A DNA stretch of 64,000 bases from Parvularcula sp. LCG005 (GTDB taxonomy: Bacteria > Pseudomonadota > Alphaproteobacteria > Caulobacterales > Parvularculaceae), in the NCBI RefSeq assembly GCF_032930845.1, contig NZ_CP136758.1, positions 2,681,001 through 2,745,000 on the forward strand. Direction: 5' to 3'. Below the pieces are notes generated by a model, which was not told the DNA's origin, did not search any database, and saw nothing but the letters and a program-made list of their open reading frames with translations. The position numbers and the translations under genes were made by a program. Below, piece by piece: positions 24,629 through 33,935 of this stretch. Within the stretch, counting starts at the first letter, position 1. Each line of letters opens with the position of its first letter.

Positions 24629-27600
24629 GATTATCAGTAGCCATCGACACCAACCCAGAAGCAGCTTGTGAATTTAAGGAAGTAACAAACCCAAAAGCAG
24701 CTTTGTCAAAATCGCCAGGCACTTTCGTGTCAATAGCCATCGCGCCAAATGTCATGATTTGACCGGGTACAGCAATTGCCGCATCCGCGCTAGCAAATGA
24801 CTTTGAACCATTCCAGTGATGGAGAATTGCTGCACTACCTTTCAAATCAAAGGATGCCAAGGCAAATATCGGCGAAACCCTGAGTAACGGCTTACGCACA
24901 CCCTTGTTCATAGCCCCGCCAGCAACACCCAACCCTACGTAGTCAGCGGCATTACCCAAATCATTGAGGAAGTTCGCGACATCAGAGACTGTATCGCTGC
25001 ATTCTTTCTGAGAGAGAGCTTCTTTCAATATTTCTCCCATCAACTTTGCCATTTCCCCACCAGTCATCGTATGAATAGGTACAACGCTTGCGAAAAGTTG
25101 TCTTTCAGTCAAAATCTTATAAGCTTCGAACTCGTCATCGTAGAAGCCATTGTAGCCGCAGCCCCCACGCCCACAACTTCCGTATACAGTGATAACATCT
25201 TCTTCAAGTAACCCACTAGGATCGTTCCCATTTACCGGATCGCCGCCGACATAGGCGTACATGTTCAGGCCGTCGCCATAGCCGATGGGGTCCGTCTGCA
25301 TGAACCGGCCAATGCCAGGGTGATAGGCTCGCGCTTTGTAGTGATAGAGGCCCGCCGTCTTCAGATAGATTTGGCCCGTATACTGAAAGCGTGTTGTGTT
25401 GGTGGAGGACGGATCCCCATAGTCATCGTATTTGTTCCGGGCCACATAGCCGCCACTATTGTTGGTGACCATGATGATGGAGCCGCGTTCATCCGCACTC
25501 ATATAGCGCCGCGTAGAGCTGCTCATCCCCGCGCCATTGTACCACACAATCGGCTCATCAACGCCCGGGCCGTGGACATACCGTGCAGTGATTGTACCTG
25601 AGCTGTTATACTCAGCGATGATATCTGCACCATCGTAGAGGAAGCGGCTGTCTATTGCAGTACCACCGCCAATAGGCGCGCCCTGCTCCCGATAGAGACG
25701 CCCCTCAGGATCGTAGGTGTAGGTCCCCGCGCCATTATTCGCGGTCTTCAGATGATTGTAGACGTCATACGTATAGGCCGTCCCACCATCGTTAGTCATG
25801 TTCCCACGACCATCATAGGTCATCTGGGTACCGCCGGTCTTCAACAGCTGGTTCAGGCCGTTAGCAGTATAGGTCTCTGACACCGCGCCTAGTGCATCAT
25901 AATAGCCGCTATTGGTCTGGGACTTTGACGTGATCTGACTGAAGGCGTTGAAACTGAAATCCACCTGCTGGTTATAGCTGGTCGCCGCAGGAAAGGTCAG
26001 GTCCAGCTCGTCCAACCGCGAGGCATCGTCAAAGCGGTAATCGGTATAAACACCATTGCCAAAGGTTGACCGGCTGCGACGCCCAAAGGCATCGTAGCTG
26101 TAGGTCACAAGATCCGTAGAGCCGCTCTCCCTGATCTTGTACAGGCGATCATTGCCGTCATAGGCGTAGGTGACATAGCTGGCATCGGGCCAAGTCAGGC
26201 GATCACGCTGGCCTTTCGAATTGTAGAGATAGGAAACGGTCCCCAAGGGTGATGTCGATGAGGTGGGCCAGCCCAAGGCGTTGTAGCCGAAGCTGAGGCT
26301 TTGGCCAGATTTTGAGGATGAAACCTTCCGCCCGACGAGGTCGTAGCCAAAGGACAGGTCATCTGCCGTTCCCGGCGCGTCAACGCCGGTCAGCTGACCG
26401 ATATTGTCATAGTTGTACGTGAGCACCGTACCGTCGCGACGACGGTGCGTCTTAACCGCTTGCGTAGCCCATGTACCAGCATCATCATAGGTATATTGTT
26501 CATAGTCCGACGTGGACGATCCTGATGAGGTCTTGTTCGGGTAGCGGGTTTTGATCAGCCGGTCGTGGTGGTCGTATTCATAGGTGGTCAGATTGCCATT
26601 GGCGTCTTGCACCGTCTTGCGACGACCGCTGGTGGTATATGACGTATACTCGGAAATCGACGTAGATGTTCCGACGCCGCTATTGACCTGATCCACGCGA
26701 CCATAGCCATCGTAAAACTGCTTGGTGATGCGGTCAGACCCATCATTGGAGCAAGCATCCCCATTGCTTGATGAGGGATTAGCGCGGACTGCGGTACATA
26801 CAATCCTCCCCTCGCTATCAAAGGAAACCACGGTTTTAGATTGTGGCGTCCCGCCATTAAACACAATTTGCGCATATGCACGTCCTTGGGCGTTGTAGAC
26901 CGTCCGTGTATGCAACAGTTCGGTGAAATTCCCATACCCTTTCCGAAGATGGGTTAGACGCCCTGCTGAATCATAGTCGTATTTGGTGGAGGACAGCGCA
27001 CTCCATTGCAGGAGTGGACGGCCAGCATCGTCATAAGTTGCTGTCACAGTGTCGTTGCTACCCGGCCCATTGATGGTCTTCACTCGCCCGTGGGGATTAT
27101 AGGTCAATACAGTAGTTAACAGGACTGAGTTGCTGCCCGTCCGCTGCTTTTTCTCAAGAGCCCGCCGATGATGATCGGTGCTGTATACGATTTCTGAGAC
27201 AGCCTCATTCACACTGCCTGCGCAGGTCTGGGCAGTCGTGCACTGAGTAACTGAAGTCAGACGAGAAATCTGGGTTCCGGGCTTTGTGCTGTATGAAGCG
27301 TAGTTATATACGGCGCGGGGTCGCGTTCCACCATTAGCAGCCGGCATGGTCACCGTTAGTGGGGCGCCCGTGCTATTGGAATAGGTGTAATCCGTCTGCT
27401 GCTCGCGGTTGTCCTTTGTCCAGTCCGGCTGCAGACAACGCTTATTACCGGTTGAAGTACATGTCGAAGAAGAGGGATATCCCGCCGTGGTCAGGAAATG
27501 CTTGAGGCTTGATCCAGCGTTTGGCTTGACCCTTGTTTGAATCACCCGACCCAAATCGTCATACGCATAGGTGACCTGCTTAGTGTCTGGGTAGATGATA

Positions 27601-28712
27601 TGCTGCAGCATCCCTTCATTCGCACCCGAAGTAAAATATTGATACTGCTTTTTTAAGCCTGGAATTGTCGGACTCTCGCGCAACTCGTCATCGATAACCT
27701 GAGCTTTAGACGTATCATAGCTGACGATCCGCGTCCGACCAGAAGGCGAGTAAACCGTTGTGGTTTGCGTCGTACCGCTTGTTGAATAACTGTAGGTCCA
27801 CGTACTGCCGCCACGAACAACAGAAGTCACGCGCTCGGAAGAATCGTAATTTATCGTCGTCTTGTGGCCAGCAGGATACGTAACCTCCAGTTTGGTCAAC
27901 CGGTTGCCACTACGAGTGAACGCAAAATTGGTCAGCTTGTTGGTAGCATCACGGACAGTTGTGTCTGTGACCGCAGCCTGCGGCCAGCTACCATCGGTGG
28001 CAGCAGAGCAATTCTCAGCCGCCACAGAACAGGTTTCGACGGTGGTGTCGATCAGAGCATTGCCGTCAAATGCACGATACTGCCACCCCAGACTGCTCTC
28101 GACATTCATCAGCTTATGATAGCTGGCGGTAACCATTGTATAGTTCGGATTATTGGCGGTATAAATTGGCACGTCATACTGCACCTGCTTATAGGTATAA
28201 GTCAGAACTTCGCCGTCGGGCTTCGTCAAGGTCGTAGCTTTTGCGAGCAAAGAACCGGATCCCGGGCCTTGAATACCGTAGTCCCGCTCGAAGAACACGA
28301 CTGTGCCGTCGGCCGACGTATATACGTAGTCCGTCCCCTGAAGAACGAGCTTGGCGGGACTTGCGTAACGCGGAACAAAACCAACGCCATTAATCGTTTT
28401 GAACTCAACCGTACCGCCACCTATCGAGACCACCGTAAAACCATCCCGGTAGTAAACTGCGCTATCAAAGTTCGTCCGCCAGCTTTGGTCTGTCAGCGAT
28501 CTGGTAAAGGCTAGCCCCCCATCACCATCGGGATCGCCGATCGTAGCCAGAGTAAATGATGCAGAAAAGCTGCCGGAGGCCAGATTGATCCCGTTTTCAT
28601 CCGTGACCGAAGGTCGCTCGGGCGCATTGTTGATAGCTGTATATTGGGCATGAGCGAAAGGGCCAATACAGAATACGAGTGCCGACACAGCAGCTAGAGA
28701 AAATTTTCTCAC
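24609..28712 (-). CDS. Full-length secreted RHS-repeat polymorphic toxin (element B)
   Basis: The 1367-residue protein starts at a GTG (28712) preceded by GGGGG, with a Sec signal peptide ending near AHAQ. An N-terminal region (about 25-250) with DPDGDGGLAFTRSL leads into long YD repeats (YDDLGRVIQT, YDSAGRLTHL and many more). The RHS core end contains GRFMQTDPIGYGDGLNMYAY and closes with NDPSGL. The last 190 residues are the unique candidate toxin, including hydrophobic stretches (DYVGLGVAGGAMNKG, IMTFGAMAID). RHS shells hold the toxin and release it by self-cleavage. The signal peptide suggests Sec-dependent export rather than type VI loading. It differs from the element A RHS in most of its length, and the two share mainly the C-terminal core type. 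Confidence 0.85.
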   Translation of the reverse strand: MRKFSLAAVSALVFCIGPFAHAQYTAINNAPERPSVTDENGINLASGSFSASFTLATIGDPDGDGGLAFTRSLTDQSWRTNFDSAVYYRDGFTVVSIGGGTVEFKTINGVGFVPRYASPAKLVLQGTDYVYTSADGTVVFFERDYGIQGPGSGSLLAKATTLTKPDGEVLTYTYKQVQYDVPIYTANNPNYTMVTASYHKLMNVESSLGWQYRAFDGNALIDTTVETCSVAAENCSAATDGSWPQAAVTDTTVRDATNKLTNFAFTRSGNRLTKLEVTYPAGHKTTINYDSSERVTSVVRGGSTWTYSYSTSGTTQTTTVYSPSGRTRIVSYDTSKAQVIDDELRESPTIPGLKKQYQYFTSGANEGMLQHIIYPDTKQVTYAYDDLGRVIQTRVKPNAGSSLKHFLTTAGYPSSSTCTSTGNKRCLQPDWTKDNREQQTDYTYSNSTGAPLTVTMPAANGGTRPRAVYNYASYSTKPGTQISRLTSVTQCTTAQTCAGSVNEAVSEIVYSTDHHRRALEKKQRTGSNSVLLTTVLTYNPHGRVKTINGPGSNDTVTATYDDAGRPLLQWSALSSTKYDYDSAGRLTHLRKGYGNFTELLHTRTVYNAQGRAYAQIVFNGGTPQSKTVVSFDSEGRIVCTAVRANPSSSNGDACSNDGSDRITKQFYDGYGRVDQVNSGVGTSTSISEYTSYTTSGRRKTVQDANGNLTTYEYDHHDRLIKTRYPNKTSSGSSTSDYEQYTYDDAGTWATQAVKTHRRRDGTVLTYNYDNIGQLTGVDAPGTADDLSFGYDLVGRKVSSSKSGQSLSFGYNALGWPTSSTSPLGTVSYLYNSKGQRDRLTWPDASYVTYAYDGNDRLYKIRESGSTDLVTYSYDAFGRRSRSTFGNGVYTDYRFDDASRLDELDLTFPAATSYNQQVDFSFNAFSQITSKSQTNSGYYDALGAVSETYTANGLNQLLKTGGTQMTYDGRGNMTNDGGTAYTYDVYNHLKTANNGAGTYTYDPEGRLYREQGAPIGGGTAIDSRFLYDGADIIAEYNSSGTITARYVHGPGVDEPIVWYNGAGMSSSTRRYMSADERGSIIMVTNNSGGYVARNKYDDYGDPSSTNTTRFQYTGQIYLKTAGLYHYKARAYHPGIGRFMQTDPIGYGDGLNMYAYVGGDPVNGNDPSGLLEEDVITVYGSCGRGGCGYNGFYDDEFEAYKILTERQLFASVVPIHTMTGGEMAKLMGEILKEALSQKECSDTVSDVANFLNDLGNAADYVGLGVAGGAMNKGVRKPLLRVSPIFALASFDLKGSAAILHHWNGSKSFASADAAIAVPGQIMTFGAMAIDTKVPGDFDKAAFGFVTSLNSQAASGLVSMATDNHEGSCE

Positions 28713-28763
28713 AACAACCCCCTGCTCAGGAATAACGATGAATTTGTCGATTAAGGCTGATCG

Positions 28764-29291
28764 TCAGCAGTATTGTCCGGTGCAGCCGGGAGCTGACGTC
28801 ACATAAACTGTCGCGCTCGCCACGCCGCCATTTCCGTCACTGATCGTATACTGAAACGAGCGGTTACCCACTGAGCCGAGATACACTCGAACGGTAGACG
28901 CTGAAAGAATCGCCACCGTGCCGCTCGACGGTTGCGTCACGGACACGACCGATAGGCTATCGCCATCCGCATCGGTGTCATTTGCTGTGACATTAATGTC
29001 TACCGCCGTCCCAGCGACACCGCCGCCACCATCATTGTTCGCCACAGGCGGTGTATTAGAGCCAGCGCCGCCAGAACATGTGCCCGTGGCCTTTTTCTCC
29101 AGCCTGTTACCAGCCGCATCATAGCAATAGACACGATCCTGGCCGCTCGGATAATCTACCGAAATGAGCCTGCCCAGCGAGTCATACGCATAGACTGTCG
29201 TTGGCTGCGCAAATGCTGTCGAACAAACGCCCACAACCACCGAGGCCAGCAGCGGAACGCGCAAGAATGCGTATCGAAGCATCAATCCCAT
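28764..29291 (-). CDS. Secreted protein with a YD repeat and a bacterial Ig/cadherin-like domain
   Basis: The 175-residue protein has a signal peptide (cleavage near TAFAQ), one RHS/YD unit (VYAYDSLGRLISVDYPSGQD, then YCYDAAGNRLEKK), a linker, and an Ig-like Big_9/VCBS-type domain with PPVANNDG, NDTDADGDSLSVVSVTQPSS and YTISDGNGG. It lies 52 bp upstream of the element B RHS gene on the same strand, so both probably form an operon. The mixture suggests a surface accessory or a shortened RHS-like gene. It is far too short to form an RHS shell. Its role, perhaps in anchoring or export of the large RHS protein, is inferred only from position. Confidence 0.65.
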   Translation of the reverse strand: MGLMLRYAFLRVPLLASVVVGVCSTAFAQPTTVYAYDSLGRLISVDYPSGQDRVYCYDAAGNRLEKKATGTCSGGAGSNTPPVANNDGGGGVAGTAVDINVTANDTDADGDSLSVVSVTQPSSGTVAILSASTVRVYLGSVGNRSFQYTISDGNGGVASATVYVTSAPGCTGQYC

Positions 29292-29448
29292 GCCTCGCCC
29301 CTCCCTATGCGGATCGTTTTAACATCGCCCGCTCCAAATTCAGCGTTGCACAACTTTCAATATCGTTGCAACATGATTTTAGTCCCTACGGTGATTTATT
29401 TTCCGTTGGAAATATGTCTTTGATTTTAATCAGAAAGTTCGAATACTT

Positions 29449-29772
29449 ATGATTACGTCGCTCGTTGCAGCCGCAACAATTGCCATGGCTGGTCACAACT
29501 GCGTGGTGCCTGAGACCCCTGTGGTTCCAATATCCTTTGAAGATATGGCAGAAGCAGAACGCTTTAAGACAGGATTTCTGTCCTATGCTGACGATACACA
29601 AGCCACACTGTATTGTATGACAAAATACTATGAGCGCGAGTACGGCGAAGTAACCGCCGACGTGTATGACAGCGAATTTGAACCGATTATCGCAGCTCGT
29701 CGAGAGGCCGCGCAGAAGTTCAATATGGCATACGGAAATGCGCGCCTAGAGGAAGAGAACAGATCCGATTGA
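29449..29772 (+). CDS. Small exported protein of unknown function
   Basis: The 107-residue product begins with a short hydrophobic leader (MITSLVAAATIAMAG) and then a soluble, mostly helical and acidic chain with two cysteines, one right after the leader (HNCVVPE) and one near residue 56 (LYCMTKYY). It is probably periplasmic. A strong plus-strand terminator follows 55 bp after the stop, which supports it as a real gene. I recognise no family. It is present only in element B; element A keeps just the terminator position. Confidence 0.5.
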   Translation: MITSLVAAATIAMAGHNCVVPETPVVPISFEDMAEAERFKTGFLSYADDTQATLYCMTKYYEREYGEVTADVYDSEFEPIIAARREAAQKFNMAYGNARLEEENRSD

Positions 29773-29826
29773 CATCGCATCAAATATTCCGGCCATTCTC
29801 TTACGTGTTTTGACGACAAAGCGGTG

Positions 29827-29862
29827 ACCGAAGCCCCTTCAAGTGGCGCTTCGGTTATTTTT
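29827..29862 (+). terminator. Rho-independent terminator behind the small exported gene
   Basis: ACCGAAGCCCC and TGGCGCTTCGGT form a stem with a six-base loop, followed by TATTTTT. The CCGAAGC/GCTTCGG base is shared with the terminator at 10542-10574 in element A. Confidence 0.75.
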
Positions 29863-29874
29863 GCCCCTCACGAT

Positions 29875-30357
29875 CTAAGTGTTGGCATCTCTCTTCACTG
29901 ACGTTTTCTGACTCTTCGCCCCACCACGCACGCCGCGCACCTTGGCTGCTTCAGCTAATAGCTTGTCCAGCTCTCCAGCCAAGGCCGCTTGCTTAAGCTG
30001 CTCCAGAACAGACACGACCTCACTAATGTCGCGGACCTCGATGGCAGATTTGCCAGCCTTCAACGATAAGGGCTGGCCACCATATCTCAGGGCAAGGAAC
30101 ATATTACCGTCAGCGCCTATCCACCACCATGATGAGAAACGCTTTTTGCGCGTGACCTCCTTGATCTCACCTGTCTCCTCATCGGCGAGCGCTACACGCT
30201 CAAGCCTCTGATAGGGACTACCTGTTTCGACCTCATGACGGGCGGCAGCAAGCTGCTCTTCAAGACGCGTTAGAAGCGTAGCGCGACGGCGCTCTTCAGC
30301 GGTCATCTTTGACGCTGGCTCAGCAGCAACAATTTTCAGCTTTTCGATAACGGACAT
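29875..30357 (-). CDS. DUF6641-like protein (core module, copy B)
   Basis: The start is ATG 30357 (MSVIEKLKIVAAEP) with AAGGAG six bases upstream. The 160-residue product matches copy A along its length, including KKRFSSWWWIGADGNMFLAL, and differs by conservative changes and a longer C-terminus (TSVKRDANT). At this end of the core module the two elements are only about 90-95 percent identical in DNA, in contrast to the adjoining block that shows no differences. Changes at many codons without frame damage suggest that both copies have been kept under selection. Confidence 0.6.
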   Translation of the reverse strand: MSVIEKLKIVAAEPASKMTAEERRRATLLTRLEEQLAAARHEVETGSPYQRLERVALADEETGEIKEVTRKKRFSSWWWIGADGNMFLALRYGGQPLSLKAGKSAIEVRDISEVVSVLEQLKQAALAGELDKLLAEAAKVRGVRGGAKSQKTSVKRDANT

Positions 30358-30482
30358 GGGCAACTCCTTTTGTAGGGCATGCCGCATTGTTGTGCCTTTT
30401 TGATCCGTAGTCGACTGAATTCCAGAAGCCGCCGGTGCTGATTGCATAAATAGGAATGTGCCCAAGCCCGTGAGGTTGAACC

Positions 30483-31028
30483 ATGACTAATTTTACGCCC
30501 ATCGAACTGGAAATCCGCAGAAATAGGGAACAGCTGGAAAAGCTGTTATACCAGTCTTATCCCGCCTTCCTGCAGTCTATCGGCTTTACCCTGTACATGA
30601 CAGCCACCTTCAACCGAGGCGCAATGCCTCTTCACATCATGAAGGCAACGCTGCGCCAATATGTGAAGGGTGTTGAGCGGGACCTGTTGGGAAAGCATTT
30701 TTACAAGAAGCCATCAGAACAACGCCTACGGGGAATATTCTTTGCAGAGAAGATTGACAGCAACGCTCATTGGCATGGCGGTATCGTATTGCCGCCCGCA
30801 CCGGCGGACTGCACCCCAGAAGACTTCTACAGCAAGGCCAGCTGGCTATTGGAGCACAAGTGGAAGCACTTTGTTGCAAGCGGCGATGTCAAAGTTGCCG
30901 ACGCGCGTGAGACCAGCCTCAGCGGCTGCAATTATATCAGCAAGGAACGCTGGAAGGCCGATCACTGCGATCAGATTGTCTTCCTGCAGGATTTCTGGCG
31001 GATGTCAAAACCGGGACGAACAGGCTGA
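30483..31028 (+). CDS. HUH-type Rep-like endonuclease (core module, copy B)
   Basis: The protein sequence is the same as copy A (181 residues), with FTLYMTATFN, the HWHG metal motif and the candidate catalytic tyrosine in NYISKE. In this element the neighbouring serine recombinase is intact, so B could combine strand nicking by this protein, site-specific recombination and integrase activity. A rolling-circle type replication phase after excision is a reasonable hypothesis for such a protein, but no double-strand origin is recognised in the sequence. Confidence 0.55.
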   Translation: MTNFTPIELEIRRNREQLEKLLYQSYPAFLQSIGFTLYMTATFNRGAMPLHIMKATLRQYVKGVERDLLGKHFYKKPSEQRLRGIFFAEKIDSNAHWHGGIVLPPAPADCTPEDFYSKASWLLEHKWKHFVASGDVKVADARETSLSGCNYISKERWKADHCDQIVFLQDFWRMSKPGRTG

Positions 31029-31158
31029 CGGCGGCGAAAGCCCACACGGAGCCACTGTCCTTCGCTAATCTCAGGCGTGCTGGTTCACGCAGAAGACTAT
31101 CTATGATCCATTGGCAGATGATTAGTAAGGTTAATCTTGAGACGATGAAGAGTGAAGC

Positions 31159-31818
31159 TCAATTGCGCAAGAGAGGTGAACGGACATCCTCCTTGAAGAA
31201 CTCCACAAAATAACGAGATCGACCATCATCCGATAATCGAATCCATGCGACGTAGTAGCTACGAAGCGTCACGCCAAAATAGTTCTTACCCTCATACCAG
31301 CTATAGATTCGATACTCACACGGATTAATGTACCCAACGACAAAGTCTGACACAGGAAAATTACCCGATCCGTATACGTTGAGCCCATCTTCGATATACT
31401 CGGTAGCTGCGACATATGCTGAATGATACGGCTCCAGACCCCTTTTTCCGTTGAACACTTCAGAGCAATAGATTCCGTCGGGCACGTCCGAACTATAAAG
31501 TTCCCCCTCCCATGCCAATTCCTTGTTACGGCGGTCCCGCTCTTGCGCTAGCGCAAGCTCTTCTGCCTTCCTGCGCTCCAGCTCTTCGGCCCATTCGATG
31601 TCATATTTCTCAGGATAGATGAGCTGAAGTTCTTCCCAATACCTGTCGTCACCACGGGACTTGAGTTTGGCAAGATAGTCGTCTACCGAAGCTTCCTTCA
31701 GTGCAGAGAGGCGGCTCTCGTCAATCGCACTTATCACCAGAAGCACGCCGAACAGCGACACGGTGCCGATCAATATGACCGGCAGGCATCCCATCTTCTT
31801 TTTTCCCGTGCCACTCAT
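31159..31818 (-). CDS. Membrane-anchored protein of unknown function (core module, copy B)
   Basis: Same protein as copy A: one N-terminal membrane helix, a charged helical middle and an aromatic C-terminal domain. It overlaps the LuxR-type regulator gene by four bases. The lack of any difference from copy A, including in the non-coding flanks, shows that the two loci have been homogenised recently. Confidence 0.6.
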   Translation of the reverse strand: MSGTGKKKMGCLPVILIGTVSLFGVLLVISAIDESRLSALKEASVDDYLAKLKSRGDDRYWEELQLIYPEKYDIEWAEELERRKAEELALAQERDRRNKELAWEGELYSSDVPDGIYCSEVFNGKRGLEPYHSAYVAATEYIEDGLNVYGSGNFPVSDFVVGYINPCEYRIYSWYEGKNYFGVTLRSYYVAWIRLSDDGRSRYFVEFFKEDVRSPLLRN

Positions 31819-32396
31819 TCAGCCACCCCATTCATCTTCTTGATGAGTTCTACGTGTGAATTCACACCCAATTTGTCGTAAATACGGGAACGATGCGCTT
31901 CTACCGTTCGCACACTGATCCCCAATCGATCTGCGATGTCCTGATTTCGGGAGCCATCAAGAAGCGCTTTGATGACTTCGACTTCCCGGCGGGTCAGATG
32001 GCGATAGAGATCTTTTTGTTGATCGATTGGCTCTGCACCAGGCACCAGCTGACCGCTTAACCAGCGGAGTATATTTTCGGATGGCACTGGACGCGAACAG
32101 ACATCATTGGCGCCTGCGTTCATAAGATCGACTATATGACGGATGTCAGGGCGTGACGTGACGGCGATAACGGCTACGGCGCCCGTATAGTGGGCAGCAT
32201 GATGAATGAGATCTGTGCCTGGATGGTCGTCAAGGTCTGCGGCCAAGACTGCAATATGTGGCTCTGAAAGTAGCTCAGCTGACAGATAGTCCTTCGCTCT
32301 TTCATAGAGCCGAGTATCGAGAGATGCCCTTCGCAGCATCAGGGCGAGGACTTCTCGCTCTTCCGATTCCCGATCCAGCAGCACAACTGGTACCAT
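31815..32396 (-). CDS. LuxR/FixJ-type regulator with degenerate receiver (core module, copy B)
   Basis: Same 193-residue protein as copy A, with a receiver lacking the usual acidic pair and the conserved lysine, and a LuxR helix-turn-helix at the C-terminus. With two identical regulators in one cell, both elements should respond together to the same signal. The start is ATG 32396. The palindrome CCCCGTATTACGGGG lies upstream at 32545-32559. Confidence 0.8.
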   Translation of the reverse strand: MVPVVLLDRESEEREVLALMLRRASLDTRLYERAKDYLSAELLSEPHIAVLAADLDDHPGTDLIHHAAHYTGAVAVIAVTSRPDIRHIVDLMNAGANDVCSRPVPSENILRWLSGQLVPGAEPIDQQKDLYRHLTRREVEVIKALLDGSRNQDIADRLGISVRTVEAHRSRIYDKLGVNSHVELIKKMNGVAE

Positions 32397-32579
32397 GCAC
32401 ACCCCACGCCCTCACACATTGTGCTTAAGCGGTCTATTCCTCCGTGTACATTCGTATGCTTGCTTACGCAATTACCTAGGTAGCAACGGGCGTCGCGTTC
32501 CGGGCGGCACAAACGCCCCCACTGATATCGCTCATTTGGCAAAGCCCCGTATTACGGGGTTATACGAAATTGGCGCTCT

Positions 32580-32975
32580 TCATGCGCCCTTATCTACGAC
32601 TTGCCACCTCTTGTTGACCTGCCGCACCTCTCCTTTCTTTTTCTTCTGCCACAGGATCGTGCGCATCGAACTTATGGGGAACCACCCGTCTACCAGCTCC
32701 AGCAGACGCTCATACAAGTCGTTAGACGACAGCCCAGCCTCCGTTTGCTTCAAGACCCAAACAATACGATCGGTCAAAGTCGAAGGGACGCCATCATCAA
32801 CCGTTTCACGGCGCGGCTCAGGCACACTGAGCGCCGCGGCCAGCTGATGACGGGCATGCTTCAATGCCGCCAGCACCTCCGTGACCTCGGCAATCTGCTT
32901 GTCATATTGGTCTAACAATAATTTAACGTTTTTTGTCAATTCGGTTTGATTTTTCTTTATATCCGTCGTTGACAT
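32580..32975 (-). CDS. Coiled-coil plus winged-helix-like protein (core module, copy B)
   Basis: Same 131-residue protein as copy A. It faces away from the coiled-coil/AAA+ operon across 63 bp, a usual arrangement for an autoregulated repressor or activator. The wing-like end (EVRQVNKRWQVVD) and the preceding basic helix support DNA binding. The regulatory role is inferred. Confidence 0.6.
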   Translation of the reverse strand: MSTTDIKKNQTELTKNVKLLLDQYDKQIAEVTEVLAALKHARHQLAAALSVPEPRRETVDDGVPSTLTDRIVWVLKQTEAGLSSNDLYERLLELVDGWFPISSMRTILWQKKKKGEVRQVNKRWQVVDKGA

Positions 32976-33038
32976 AATTTAACCCTGAACCCATTTGCCT
33001 TCTACGGCAGAAAGCCGAGAACAAAAAAGGAGATTGCC

Positions 33039-33935
33039 ATGACAGATGGCGAAAATCAATTAAAACAGGGCGAAAATACTTTAAGAGACCGGATCATGGA
33101 GCTGCAGACTCTTGATACGAACGCCGTCAAAGCGGAGGGCAAATATGTTGATACATTAAGTGCCTTCTACGCTAGCACTCTCAACGCCATGGCTGAAATA
33201 CAAGAAAACTTAAATTTTCAAGATAGCCTTGACGATCTGTTGAAAGAGCACGACATCAAGGTCAACCAACCGGCCGACCTACCCAAAAAGATCGCTAGAC
33301 TGATCACACGTCACAACGATGAAAAAGGCCGCCGGTCTTCTGACATGGCAAAGGCCCTAAGAGCTGCAGAACAGTACTTCAACCTTTCGGCCGAGGGGAG
33401 CGCTCTGACAAACGATCAGGTCAAGAATTGGCTACAAGAGAGCGGCGGCCTTCAAGCGATCATTCGCAGCACAGACAGCGCCTCACAGAACGACGAAGGC
33501 CGAGACAACGAGGATGGCGGCAACAGCCGGGAAAACAAAGGGCGTTCCAATAAGTCCAAGAAGTCGGCTGCCGATAGGCGGAAAGCGCTGCTCAATATTA
33601 TCGACACAGATGAAATTTTTGAGGCTGAGTTCACCCCTGAAGGCAGCAATGATGGCGATATCATTGTGATGTATGGGCACATAAAAGCGGGAGGACGCGT
33701 CGGCTTCACCTACATGGGTTATGGAAAAAAGGACACGTTCGATCCGTACAGACCCGAAAAAGCAAAGCTGCGAGCAGTTGACAGCGCGAACTTCGACATC
33801 GACGCCCTCTTCACATGCAAGAGCGATGCGACGCGAAAGAACTTATTGGAAAATGCGAATCTCGCGTCAATTGGTGCTAGAGGAGTCAGAACGGATGGTG
33901 CACCCTCAAGCCTAAGCGACGAGGTGTCAGCATGA
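33039..33935 (+). CDS. Coiled-coil protein of unknown function, coupled to the AAA+ gene (core module, copy B)
   Basis: Same 298-residue protein as copy A. While this protein is unchanged between the elements, its translationally coupled AAA+ partner differs strongly. If the two form a complex, the shared partner must accept both ATPase versions. AAGGAG precedes the ATG at 33039. Confidence 0.6.
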   Translation: MTDGENQLKQGENTLRDRIMELQTLDTNAVKAEGKYVDTLSAFYASTLNAMAEIQENLNFQDSLDDLLKEHDIKVNQPADLPKKIARLITRHNDEKGRRSSDMAKALRAAEQYFNLSAEGSALTNDQVKNWLQESGGLQAIIRSTDSASQNDEGRDNEDGGNSRENKGRSNKSKKSAADRRKALLNIIDTDEIFEAEFTPEGSNDGDIIVMYGHIKAGGRVGFTYMGYGKKDTFDPYRPEKAKLRAVDSANFDIDALFTCKSDATRKNLLENANLASIGARGVRTDGAPSSLSDEVSA

